A stretch of 64,000 nt of DNA, from the NCBI GenBank assembly GCA_020052615.1, contig JAGVOT010000012.1:1-64000 (forward strand), read 5' to 3'. The DNA comes from Nitrospirota bacterium. Its GTDB lineage: Bacteria > Nitrospirota > UBA9217. The number at the start of each line of letters is the position of its first letter. Within the stretch, counting starts at the first letter, position 1. This document shows, one piece after another, positions 1 to 6,437 of this stretch. Below the pieces are notes generated by a model. That model worked only from the letters and a program-made list of their open reading frames with translations, had not been told where the DNA came from and did not search any database. Made by a program: the position numbers and the translations under genes.

Positions 1-105
1 GATGTAGTGGAGGGTATGCTCGAAGGTGCCGGGGAGAATTTGTTTGTCGAAGCTGATCGGGATGAATTTGCCTTGGGAATAATCGTAATGCTTGTATCTC
101 GCCAT
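1..105 (-). CDS. IS1182-like transposase, N-terminal fragment (cut by window edge)
   Basis: Reading the minus strand from an ATG at 105 gives 35 codons beginning MARYKHYDYSQGKF and running off position 1. The pattern YxxYxxxQGxFIPxxFxxQxLPGTFE is the N-terminal signature of IS1182/IS4-like transposases, which carry out cut-and-paste or copy transposition. Only the N-terminus is visible, so the catalytic DDE residues cannot be checked and I cannot say if the gene is intact. The element's other end and its target duplication lie outside the window. Start choice rests on the typical N-terminus of the family. Confidence 0.7.
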   Translation of the reverse strand, partial: MARYKHYDYSQGKFIPISFDKQILPGTFEHTLHYI

Positions 106-198
106 GCGCCTCCCGTGGGTGAGGGGTTTTGGTGCTTCAGAATTGCGTTTCGATGGCTCCAGTATAGCACAAAATGACTTTTCCTACACCTTCAACAC

Positions 199-240
199 GC
201 GGGTGACGCGCCGCCTTTTGGCGCGTCGCTGTCGACCCGC
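199..240. repeat. Nested inverted repeat downstream of the YARHG gene
   Basis: An inner 8-bp stem GACGCGCC/GGCGCGTC (205-212, 220-227) is enclosed by outer GCGGGT/ACCCGC arms (199-204, 235-240). It lies just past the stop of the minus-strand YARHG gene, but no U-run follows on that strand, so it is a poor intrinsic terminator. It could act as an mRNA 3-prime stabilising stem or mark an insertion boundary. The rest of 106-255 shows no coding signal. Confidence 0.5.
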
Positions 241-255
241 AGGTTAATACTGCAG

Positions 256-1323
256 TTACTTCCAACCTTTCTTCTTTTCGAACTCAAAAATGAATTCAAT
301 ATTCTTCTTTTCGATGTCAGAAAGCTCCGATTCTTTAAAATCCGGTCTGGGCTTATACCAGGGCGCAGATTCAAATATCCTTTTCATTTCTGGTGTGGTG
401 AAGATGCGACCATGACGCGCAAAGATTTCATTTCGCAAAGCCTTGGCGTTCAATCTTTCCATGTTTTGATGTTTCAAAGGGATGTCATCACCGAATAACA
501 ATTTGTACCGAATGTCATGGTCTGTATATGCTCGTTTATTACCTTCATATTGTTTGGCTTTGTAGTATTCAATCGTCATCTCAAGAGCCTTGTCCGGGGT
601 TGGTACCTCCTCTACTACAGTTACGTTTATATTTTCCGTTGGTTTCCAGTTAGTAAAATGCCATTCAATTTGGCTATCTTTAATCTTGTACCCACTGGGT
701 TTAATATCCAATCTGTAAGTTAAATAAGTATCCTTCAGGGTTCGAACGACATCTTTGGGCAATTGAATAGAATAATCCGCTTTGCTTATATTTCCGTTCC
801 ATAGGGCGACTGTTCTCATAATATAAAATAATGATTGCTCTGGTAAACGCCGTATATCGGAATCCCAAGCTACAGAATATTCCACCTTGATATTTTTGCC
901 TTCCTTAGCCTTAAGCTCGATATCCCAACAGTATGCTTCAATTGAGGGTGTACTTTTATTATCCTCAAATAATATATTGATGGCCGAACTATCCAGTACA
1001 CATGGACTAACTTGAACAAGCTTATTATTTATCCAAGCTTTGAATTCCTGTGGATCATTTCCTTCGAAACCACCTTCTTCGAATTTAAGCAGGGGGTAAG
1101 CAATTTTAACAATTGACGGCTTATCCGAAATATTTTCATAAGCAATATGTTCCGTAACTTTACTTCCGTCCTTTATGGTTACTTCTACAGAAACGATGCG
1201 AACAGTGTTGTTTTGGACTGGCTTAAATGAGCTTCCCTCTATTCGCTCGATAGTTACGCCACCGGCCAAAGCAGAAGTTATTAGCAGACAATAAATTGAC
1301 GCAAATAATGTAAGTATTTTCAT
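256..1323 (-). CDS. Exported YARHG-domain protein
   Basis: The 355-residue product starts at the ATG at 1323, where a signal peptide begins (MKILTLFASIYCLLITSALA). The ORF track extends a further 55 residues upstream through palindromic repeat DNA, which I reject. Residues about 20-250 form an unrecognised beta-rich exported region. About residues 285-345 contain LRNEIFARHGRIF followed by the W/Y-rich tail of a YARHG domain, a short extracellular module of unknown ligand. The gene is clearly AT-richer than its neighbours and is bracketed by palindromic repeats on both sides, which suggests acquisition by transfer. The domain call is good; the function is unknown. A periplasmic or surface location is inferred from the signal peptide. 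Confidence 0.75.
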   Translation of the reverse strand: MKILTLFASIYCLLITSALAGGVTIERIEGSSFKPVQNNTVRIVSVEVTIKDGSKVTEHIAYENISDKPSIVKIAYPLLKFEEGGFEGNDPQEFKAWINNKLVQVSPCVLDSSAINILFEDNKSTPSIEAYCWDIELKAKEGKNIKVEYSVAWDSDIRRLPEQSLFYIMRTVALWNGNISKADYSIQLPKDVVRTLKDTYLTYRLDIKPSGYKIKDSQIEWHFTNWKPTENINVTVVEEVPTPDKALEMTIEYYKAKQYEGNKRAYTDHDIRYKLLFGDDIPLKHQNMERLNAKALRNEIFARHGRIFTTPEMKRIFESAPWYKPRPDFKESELSDIEKKNIEFIFEFEKKKGWK

Positions 1324-1359
1324 AGTATGATTGAGGAAATCCTTCCAGCCTGGATTAAT

Positions 1360-1485
1360 GGGGCGGTAAGTCGCGGCCCCGTAAGGGCGACGATCTTGAC
1401 TGCCTGGTTCTCCCGGCGCTTTTGCCGGGATGGCAGTCCACGAGTTACCGCCCCATTCTCCCGGCGGCGCGAAGCGCCGGGAGAA
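1360..1485. repeat. Compound palindromic repeat upstream of the YARHG gene
   Basis: Outer 17-nt arms GGGGCGGTAAGTCGCGG (1360-1376) and CCACGAGTTACCGCCCC (1438-1454) pair with two mismatches. Inside them GACTGCC/GGCAGTC and CCCGGC/GCCGGG form a second, nested hairpin centred near 1418. A separate perfect 11-bp stem TTCTCCCGGCG/CGCCGGGAGAA follows at 1456-1485. The structure resembles a MITE or REP-type intergenic element more than a promoter or terminator. It carries no ORF of its own. Confidence 0.6.
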
Positions 1486-1507
1486 CAAGTAATTGACTAT
1501 AAGGAAA

Positions 1508-1614
1508 CTATCTACAGGTATATGAAACTATCTACCCGTAGATAACAAGCTGTCATATACAGGTAGATGATTTTTTCTTGTTCGCATGACTAGGAATCAT
1601 CTGCTTGTATATGC
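1508..1614. repeat. Three degenerate copies of an 18-nt motif around a small hairpin
   Basis: The motif reads CTATCTACAGGTATATGA at 1508-1525, appears inverted at 1553-1570 (TCATCTACCTGTATATGA on the minus strand) and again on the plus strand at 1597-1614 (TCATCTGCTTGTATATGC). Between the first two lies a 7-bp stem TATCTAC/GTAGATA (1529-1544). The third copy overlaps the last codons of the hypothetical gene ending at 1590. A T-run follows the second copy. Function is unknown; it may be the end of a mobile element or a protein-binding array. Confidence 0.45.
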
Positions 1615-1937
1615 TTTTCCAGAGGTGTGCCGACTATTTTACCATACTTCACGAACCAGAGCTTTTTCTCCGGGTTCCACCGTCCGCCTGCGGTCTTGGC
1701 TTGCGACCGCGCCAGCATGTCGAAAGCGTCGATGCGCAGGGGAACGAGCGTATCGGCTGTATACCGCGGCGGGGGAGGGGTCCATTCGGTCTTTTCCACG
1801 ACGAGTTCGACCGTTTTCAACCGCTGCCGCGACTCCCTGTCGTACTTGAAGCGAATGCATAGCAAGGCATCGCCGTACTTTTCCGTGAGCCTTTTGGTCC
1901 CGGGTTGACCCGGTTTCAGGATCAGCCGTGTTCTCAT
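1590..1937 (-). CDS. Small conserved hypothetical protein (115 aa)
   Basis: The reading frame MRTRLILKPGQPGTKRL... encodes a 115-residue basic soluble protein with no membrane segment or signal peptide. The N-terminal half is beta-rich (CIRFKYDRESRQRLKTVELVVE) and the centre carries a proline run. I recall proteins of this general look as scattered hypotheticals in deltaproteobacterial-type genomes, often near mobile elements, but I cannot attach a named family. Its stop codon overlaps a copy of the 18-nt repeat described at 1508-1614. Context is accessory: YARHG gene downstream, GxxExxY unit upstream. No function is proposed. Confidence 0.6.
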   Translation of the reverse strand: MRTRLILKPGQPGTKRLTEKYGDALLCIRFKYDRESRQRLKTVELVVEKTEWTPPPPRYTADTLVPLRIDAFDMLARSQAKTAGGRWNPEKKLWFVKYGKIVGTPLEKHIQADDS

Positions 1938-2021
1938 TCAGTTACCTGCGACAGTGGGGTCAGCTTATCATTGCAAATGATTTTTCTCAAGACGGAAATT
2001 CACGAACGTCAAAGAACTTTT

Positions 2022-2508
2022 ACCGCGAAGGCGCGAAGGACGCGAGGAGGGCAGCTAAAAACCAAAATGTTTTTCCGAACGTTACAGGTTGTTCACCATC
2101 CGCTTGATGCCGTCCTTCATGCGCGGGACATTCCAATTGAGGATAAAACCCAGTTTGCACTGCTTCATTTTAAGATAGGTCAGCAATTGAGCTTCATGTA
2201 TAGGCAGAAGCCGCTCCACGGTCTTATGCTCAATAATAATAGTGTTTGCAACGAGCATATCGATGCGATATCCAGCGTCAATGATGATCTCACCATATCT
2301 GATCGGCAGAACTACTTCGCATTCGATGCGCAGACCATCGTTTTTCAGATCATATTCCATGCACTTCTGATATGCAGATTCCAATAGTCCAGGCCCCAAA
2401 GCAGTATGCACTTTGATGGCAGTTGCCACGATCTTGCTTGCGATCTCTTCGATATCCATTGTTTTGCCCCTGATCCTGCCTTCCTCGCGTCCCTCGCGCC
2501 CTCGCGGT
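2022..2508. mobile_element. Putative minimal element: GxxExxY gene inside 30-nt terminal inverted repeats
   Basis: The left end ACCGCGAAGGCGCGAAGGAC... at 2022-2051 and the reverse complement of 2479-2508 (ACCGCGAGGGCGCGAGGGAC...) agree at 27 of 30 positions by eye. They flank exactly one gene, the GxxExxY ORF, with 30 nt on one side and 19 nt on the other. Outside the arms a looser match (AACTTTT/AACTTTG) continues for a few bases. No transposase is present, so mobility would have to be in trans or driven by the nuclease-like protein. The repeats are seen directly; the mobility is inference. Confidence 0.5.
2082..2459 (-). CDS. GxxExxY family protein (PD-(D/E)XK nuclease-like)
   Basis: The 125-residue product starts at an ATG at 2459. 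It contains the family signature GPGLLESAY near residues 22-30, preceded by IVATAIKVHTALG. Downstream are D/E and K residues in the nuclease-like arrangement IDMLVANTIIIEHKTVERLLPIHEAQL, where D, E and K match the PD-(D/E)XK core. Length is normal for the family. These proteins are predicted DNA-acting and are typically solitary accessory genes; no reaction has been proven to my knowledge. The gene sits between near-identical inverted repeats (see the element entry). Family assignment is firm, role unknown. Confidence 0.85.
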   Translation of the reverse strand: MDIEEIASKIVATAIKVHTALGPGLLESAYQKCMEYDLKNDGLRIECEVVLPIRYGEIIIDAGYRIDMLVANTIIIEHKTVERLLPIHEAQLLTYLKMKQCKLGFILNWNVPRMKDGIKRMVNNL

Positions 2509-2550
2509 TCAAAGTTTTTGTTCTTTTCTCTTAAGTTTTGCGGTTCTATT

Positions 2551-3147
2551 CTATTTGTACTTCCTCACCACCGCCGTCACCACGCCTGCTACTTTCAGCT
2601 CGTTCTTGGGCTTGATGGGCTGGTACTTGGGATTGGCGGGGATGAGGGTGATGGTCTCGCCTCGTTTGCGGAGATACTTCATGGTCCACTCGCCGTCCAC
2701 CTGGGCAATGACGATGTCGCCGCTCTTGGGCGTTTGTCCCTTGTCCACGATGACCATGTCCCCAGGCAGGATGCCCGCGCCCGACATGGAATCGCCCGAT
2801 ACTTTCAACAGGAATGTCGCCTCGCGGTTCTGGATGAGGAGTTCGTCCAGGGAGAGGGTGTCGACCAGTTCCTCCTCGGCGGGAGAGGGGAAGCCCGCCT
2901 CGACGGTGCCCAGGACCCGGACGGAACCGGCCATGGCCAGGGGGATCAGCCTGCCTTTCTTGTCCTTTTCGACGATCTTCAGTTTTTCCAGCTTGGCGAT
3001 TAGCTTGAAGACGGCATTCTTGGAGCGCAGGCCGGTCATGTCGCCGATCTCGGAGTAACTCGGCATCCTGCCGCTGTTCTTGTAGAACTTCCTGATCTTG
3101 CCGACGCGCGAACTGATCGTTTCCCGTTTTTTAGTGATCCGTGGCAT
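2551..3147 (-). CDS. lexA: LexA-type SOS repressor (S24 autoprotease)
   Basis: The 198-residue product starts MPRITKKRETISS at the ATG at 3147; the ORF track extends upstream through the promoter and is rejected. An N-terminal winged-helix (about residues 10-70, PSYSEIGDMTGLRSKNAVFKLI) binds DNA. A hinge carries the Ala-Gly self-cleavage site in VEAGFPSP. The C-terminal S24 domain has the nucleophile in SGDSMSGAGI and the general-base lysine in EWTMKYLRK. RecA-stimulated cleavage would release SOS genes. A GAAC-N4-GTTC operator lies in its own promoter, so it should be autoregulated. No recA or polymerase gene is adjacent, so another LexA-like S24 regulator is possible, but the fit to LexA is good. 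Confidence 0.85.
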   Translation of the reverse strand: MPRITKKRETISSRVGKIRKFYKNSGRMPSYSEIGDMTGLRSKNAVFKLIAKLEKLKIVEKDKKGRLIPLAMAGSVRVLGTVEAGFPSPAEEELVDTLSLDELLIQNREATFLLKVSGDSMSGAGILPGDMVIVDKGQTPKSGDIVIAQVDGEWTMKYLRKRGETITLIPANPKYQPIKPKNELKVAGVVTAVVRKYK

Positions 3148-3153
3148 GGAGGC

Positions 3154-3183
3154 ATTATAAGTGAACGAACGTTCACTTGTCAA
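3154..3183 (-). promoter_or_regulatory. lexA promoter with LexA-box operator in the spacer
   Basis: On the minus strand a consensus -35 TTGACA (3178-3183) and -10 TATAAT (3154-3159) are separated by 18 nt. The spacer contains GAACGTTCGTTC (3163-3174), which fits the GAAC-N4-GTTC operator known from Gram-positive LexA (Cheo box). Only six bases (GCCTCC) separate the -10 from the start codon, so transcription should begin at or next to the ATG. No Shine-Dalgarno sequence fits in that space. Confidence 0.8.
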
Positions 3184-3229
3184 GGATGAAGTGGAACGCC
3201 GGGCAGCTGTTGCCGCAGTAAAAAGGGCA

Positions 3230-3262
3230 AAACAAAAGGGGCCAGTCTTTTCGACTGACCCC
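3230..3262 (-). terminator. Intrinsic terminator of tRNA-Gly
   Basis: On the minus strand GGGGTCAGTC, a GAAAA loop and GACTGGCCCC form a strong stem with one mismatch, followed by TTTTGTTTT. It sits 12 nt beyond the 3-prime end of the tRNA and is oriented to stop its transcript before lexA. Confidence 0.75.
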
Positions 3263-3273
3263 TTCATTCATTC

Positions 3274-3349
<76 letters not shown>

Positions 3350-3484
3350 GCTCGTTTTGAGCAGGGACAAATATAACAAAACCGGCCGAGTGTTGTCAAC
3401 AGAAAAGTATGCTGCTCAGGTCATAACTGTCGTTCGGACCGAACTTTTTTCTCCCGCTCCTTCACCGGACAGGTCCGCGAAGTG

Positions 3485-3514
3485 TTGACTTCTCCTGTGC
3501 CAATGTGGTATCTA
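3485..3514 (+). promoter_or_regulatory. Probable sigma-70 promoter of htpX
   Basis: TTGACT (3485-3490) and TATCTA (3509-3514) are 18 nt apart, about 50 nt upstream of the htpX start. An AGGAGG Shine-Dalgarno follows at 3547-3552. The hexamers are near consensus, and the gap 3350-3484 shows no other feature. Confidence 0.5.
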
Positions 3515-3565
3515 TATCCATAGTGAAACACCAGTTATATCTCTTCAGGAGGTAGGAAAAGCAGT

Positions 3566-4420
3566 ATGAATACGCTCAAAACAGTGGTTCTTTTGACCTT
3601 TATGACCGTGCTCCTGGTGTTCGTGGGAGCGGCGATCGGCGGCCGGAACGGCATGATCATCGCCTTCATGATGGCCCTGGTCATGAACTTTGTCTCGTAC
3701 TGGTTCAGCGATAAGATCGTCCTGAAAATGTATAATGCCCAGCCGGTAACCGAGGCCCAGGCGCCCGACCTGTACGCCATGGTGCGCAGGCTCACCCAGA
3801 AGGCGGGTCTTCCCATGCCGAAGGTCTATATCATACCGGAAGAGGCGCTGAACGCCTTCGCAACGGGCAGGAACCCGGAGCATGGTGTTGTAGCTGTCAC
3901 CGAGGGCATCATGCGGGCCCTCGACCGGGAAGAGCTGGAAGGCGTCATTGCTCACGAACTGGCCCACATCAAGCATCGCGACATCCTGACCGGCACCATC
4001 GTGGCGACCATCGCAGGCGCCATCAGCATGCTGGCGCAGATGGCCCACTGGGCCATGCTTTTCGGCGGCGGCAGGAGGGACGACGATGATGGAGGAAGCC
4101 CTGTCGTCGCCCTGGTCATGATGATCGTGGCGCCCATCGCCGCCATGCTGGTCCAGATGGCCATATCGCGCACTCGGGAGTATGAGGCCGACAGGGGAGG
4201 CGCGGCGATTGCAGGAAATCCCTACGGACTTGCGAACGCGCTCCTGAAACTGGAGCGCGGCGCCCAGGTAGTACCGATGCATGACGCGAAGCCCGCGACA
4301 GCCCACATGTTCATCATGAATCCGCTCTCCGGCGGCGGACTGATGAAACTGTTCAGCACCCACCCCCCGATCGCTGAGCGGGTGAAGCGGCTGAAGGAAA
4401 TGCAGCGGGGGATGCGTTAG
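3566..4420 (+). CDS. htpX: HtpX, membrane-bound M48 zinc protease
   Basis: This 284-residue protein matches HtpX in length and order. Two N-terminal membrane helices (about residues 5-25 and 30-48) are followed by the zinc site HELAHIKH near residue 130, then a helical hairpin ([16 protein letters not shown] and [19 protein letters not shown]). The third zinc ligand region YEADRGGA follows, and [14 protein letters not shown] is at the C-terminus. HtpX degrades misfolded inner-membrane proteins in the cytoplasm-facing quality-control system. It is a single-gene unit with its own promoter, ribosome site and terminator. A stress-response role suits the nearby hsp20-lon pair, but no shared operator was seen. 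Confidence 0.95.
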   Translation: MNTLKTVVLLTFMTVLLVFVGAAIGGRNGMIIAFMMALVMNFVSYWFSDKIVLKMYNAQPVTEAQAPDLYAMVRRLTQKAGLPMPKVYIIPEEALNAFATGRNPEHGVVAVTEGIMRALDREELEGVIAHELAHIKHRDILTGTIVATIAGAISMLAQMAHWAMLFGGGRRDDDDGGSPVVALVMMIVAPIAAMLVQMAISRTREYEADRGGAAIAGNPYGLANALLKLERGAQVVPMHDAKPATAHMFIMNPLSGGGLMKLFSTHPPIAERVKRLKEMQRGMR

Positions 4421-4450
4421 ACCAATGATCAGCAGCCTGTAACATATTGA

Positions 4451-4477
4451 AAAACCGGGATAATACCCGGTTTTTTA
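4451..4477 (+). terminator. Intrinsic terminator after htpX
   Basis: AAAACCGGG, loop ATAATA, CCCGGTTTTTT form a textbook stem plus U-run 30 nt after the htpX stop codon. It isolates htpX from the downstream haem-sensor operon. Confidence 0.9.
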
Positions 4478-4616
4478 TTATTTGCAATATATAATTGTAA
4501 TTTGGCATGTTCGCAACTTATTACTATATATAATTCATAACTTCAGCACCCTATCCCTGTTTTTTTTTCGTCGGATCGTCAATGAATTGACAGGGTGATA
4601 GAAACGTTTCAATCCC

Positions 4617-4708
4617 TGCGAATTGGAATCCCCCGGCTCCCGCCGGGGGAGGAATGCGGAATTCGCGGGAGGTCGCGTTCTTAAAGGGAGCAACCGGCTC
4701 CTGCCGGT
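4617..4708. repeat. Nested GC-rich hairpins in the 4421-4749 gene-free stretch
   Basis: GCGAATT (4618-4624) pairs with AATTCGC (4660-4666) around an 8-bp stem CCCCCGGC/GCCGGGGG (4630-4637, 4642-4649). A further stem ACCGGC/GCCGGT lies at 4693-4708. The tetraloop-like TCCC/TCCT centres match in style the hairpins at 1410-1485, suggesting a dispersed palindromic repeat family. The remainder of the 329-nt gap holds the htpX terminator, an AT-rich stretch (4478-4560) and the ribosome site AAAGGGAG before 4750. I see no small gene there. Confidence 0.5.
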
Positions 4709-4749
4709 GGGGGCTCCACTGAACAAACTCTGATTCCGAAAGGGAGAAT

Positions 4750-5643
4750 ATGTTCAAAAAACTCGCTATTTCAAAACGTTTCAGTCTCATCCTGCTCATC
4801 ATCTTCCTCCTTACCCTTCCGGCGATGACCACCGTAATGTATTATTTCTTCCGGGAGAATGCCATCCGCGAGGTTGCCGACAAGGCGTTGTTGACCATGA
4901 ACTCCATGGAATCGGTCAGAAAATATGTAGGCAAGGAACTGCGGCCGGCGGTATCAAAGGATCAGCAGGGCAAATTTCTTCTCGAAGGCATGTCGGGGTT
5001 CTACATTCTGCGCAAGGTCGCTTATAATCTCCAGGAAGTCCAGCCCTATTATCGCTATAAGCAGGCTTCAGCCAATCCGCTCGCGCAAGAGAACAAGGCC
5101 GATCCCTTCGAAGAAACGCTGCTGATGAAGTTCCAGGAGAATCTCGCAGTCAAGGAGCTCACGGGGATCAAGACCGACGGGCGCGTTCCGCTCTACTACA
5201 TCGCACGACCCGTCGTGGCAGACCGGCCCGAATGCATGAACTGTCACAGTAGTGTTGAAGCCGCGCCGAAGGAACAGGTTGAGCGGTACGGCACGGCCTC
5301 GGGGTATAACTACGCAATGAACAGCGTGGTCGGCTCGAACATCATCTACGTCCCCGCCTCGGTCCCGATCAATATCGCCACGCGGTCCACGATCATGGTG
5401 GCCATCGTTTTCAGCCTCCTGTTCTTTGTGCTGTTCATCGTGATAAACGTGTTGATCAGGAAGAGCATCATCCGTCCCATCGAGAATTTCGTGAAGGTCG
5501 CCGATCAGGTCAGCAAGTCGAAGTTCGACAATAAGTTCGAGGTCGACACCGAGGACGAACTGAAGACGCTCGCAGAGTCGTTCACAAGGCTCAAGACGAG
5601 CATCGTGATGATGATGGACATGATGAAGAAAAAGGACAAGTAG
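4750..5643 (+). CDS. Membrane c-haem sensor: DUF3365 (Tll0287-like) plus HAMP domain
   Basis: The 297-residue protein has a membrane helix at about residues 10-30, a periplasmic DUF3365/Tll0287-like domain (about 40-205) with one haem-c motif CMNCH at 162-166, a second membrane helix (about 213-238) and a cytoplasmic HAMP domain (about 236-285). It then stops after a short charged tail (MMDMMKKKDK). No kinase, cyclase or methyl-accepting output domain follows. Such domains are thought to sense redox state or small ligands through haem. The next gene begins 3 nt later and may supply or bind the output partner. Domain reading is firm; the signal is unknown. Confidence 0.85.
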   Translation: MFKKLAISKRFSLILLIIFLLTLPAMTTVMYYFFRENAIREVADKALLTMNSMESVRKYVGKELRPAVSKDQQGKFLLEGMSGFYILRKVAYNLQEVQPYYRYKQASANPLAQENKADPFEETLLMKFQENLAVKELTGIKTDGRVPLYYIARPVVADRPECMNCHSSVEAAPKEQVERYGTASGYNYAMNSVVGSNIIYVPASVPINIATRSTIMVAIVFSLLFFVLFIVINVLIRKSIIRPIENFVKVADQVSKSKFDNKFEVDTEDELKTLAESFTRLKTSIVMMMDMMKKKDK

Positions 5644-5646
5644 ACT

Positions 5647-6207
5647 ATGAGAAAGAACCTGGGCGATGCAATAACCGAGATCAGCGCCGCACGCATGACC
5701 GGGGTCCTGTCGGTCAGCATAAAAAACGACAACAACCAGCTCAAGTTCTTTTTCCGGGAGGGAACGGTCTACCATGTCACCTACAGCAGCTGCCGGAACC
5801 TCGAATGCCTGGTCAGACTGGGGGCCCTCGAAGTTGAACGGGGATTTTTCATCCTTGGCGCCAGGATGGAGGTGTCTCATCCCATCACGATACGAACCGA
5901 GGACATCATTACCAAGATCAAAAGCCTGAACAAGATCATCGTATGGAGTGACAGCGCGGCATCGTCGTCGAACGCGGGAAGCGGTCCCGCGCTGGCCAGC
6001 GGCTCCGACCTTGCCCGCCTGGAAGAGGAGCTTTTGACCATGCTCGGACCGGTCGGCGGCATCGTGCTTGATCGGGCGCTCCAGGAATGCGGCGTCCAAA
6101 AAGGCGGTGCCATGCCGAAACAAACCTTCCACTCCCTGGTCAAAACGATATCCCGGCAGATTCCCGAGGAACATCAGAAAAAAATTCTTGCTCTTTTCGC
6201 GTTCTGA
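5647..6207 (+). CDS. DUF4388/PATAN-like cytoplasmic signalling protein
   Basis: The first 100 residues of this 186-residue product resemble a DUF4388/PATAN module: TGVLSVSIKNDNNQLKFFF, then REGTVYHVTYSS, and a helical tail. This fold is found in two-component and gliding-type signalling proteins as a protein-interaction domain. A low-complexity Ser/Ala/Gly linker follows (about 100-118). The C-terminal 65 residues form a separate helical domain (LEEELLTMLGPVGGIVLDRAL) of unknown role that I associate with deltaproteobacterial-type proteins. It lies 3 nt after the haem-sensor gene, so the two are surely co-translated. A direct sensor-partner relationship is inferred from that spacing. Confidence 0.65.
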   Translation: MRKNLGDAITEISAARMTGVLSVSIKNDNNQLKFFFREGTVYHVTYSSCRNLECLVRLGALEVERGFFILGARMEVSHPITIRTEDIITKIKSLNKIIVWSDSAASSSNAGSGPALASGSDLARLEEELLTMLGPVGGIVLDRALQECGVQKGGAMPKQTFHSLVKTISRQIPEEHQKKILALFAF

Positions 6208-6281
6208 ACATCGGTCCCATCAACGTCCCCGGTTTTTTCCTCGAATATCTTGTGACTATGGGTGTGCTCCAGCCATAAGTC

Positions 6282-6347
6282 TTGAAATTCCCCATTTCCT
6301 GTGTTAATGTACACCACGTTCGGACGGGGATGGTGAACACCATCCCC
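6282..6347 (+). promoter_or_regulatory. Candidate hsp20-lon promoter and 22-nt palindrome
   Basis: TTGAAA (6282-6287) and TAATGT (6305-6310) are 17 nt apart and would start transcription near 6317. Ten bases on, GGGGATGGTG-AA-CACCATCCCC (6326-6347) forms two perfect 10-nt arms. No U-run follows, so it is an operator or a leader hairpin rather than a terminator. It does not match CIRCE. The region 6208-6437 otherwise has no gene. Confidence 0.45.
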
Positions 6348-6437
6348 GCTTGCTCTTGAAGGTCCCCGCAGTCTTGCTCAGGGGGGCAGGGGATCTTCGA
6401 TCATGGATTCCCAGTTGCGTCACGAAAGGGGGCAATC

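Noticed and set aside
6281-6297. CTTGAAA followed by CCCCATTT upstream of hsp20, resembling sigma-32 elements
   Set aside because: The two motifs are only 2-3 nt apart; a sigma-32 promoter needs about 13-17 nt between them. The TTGAAA fits better as a sigma-70 -35 with TAATGT.
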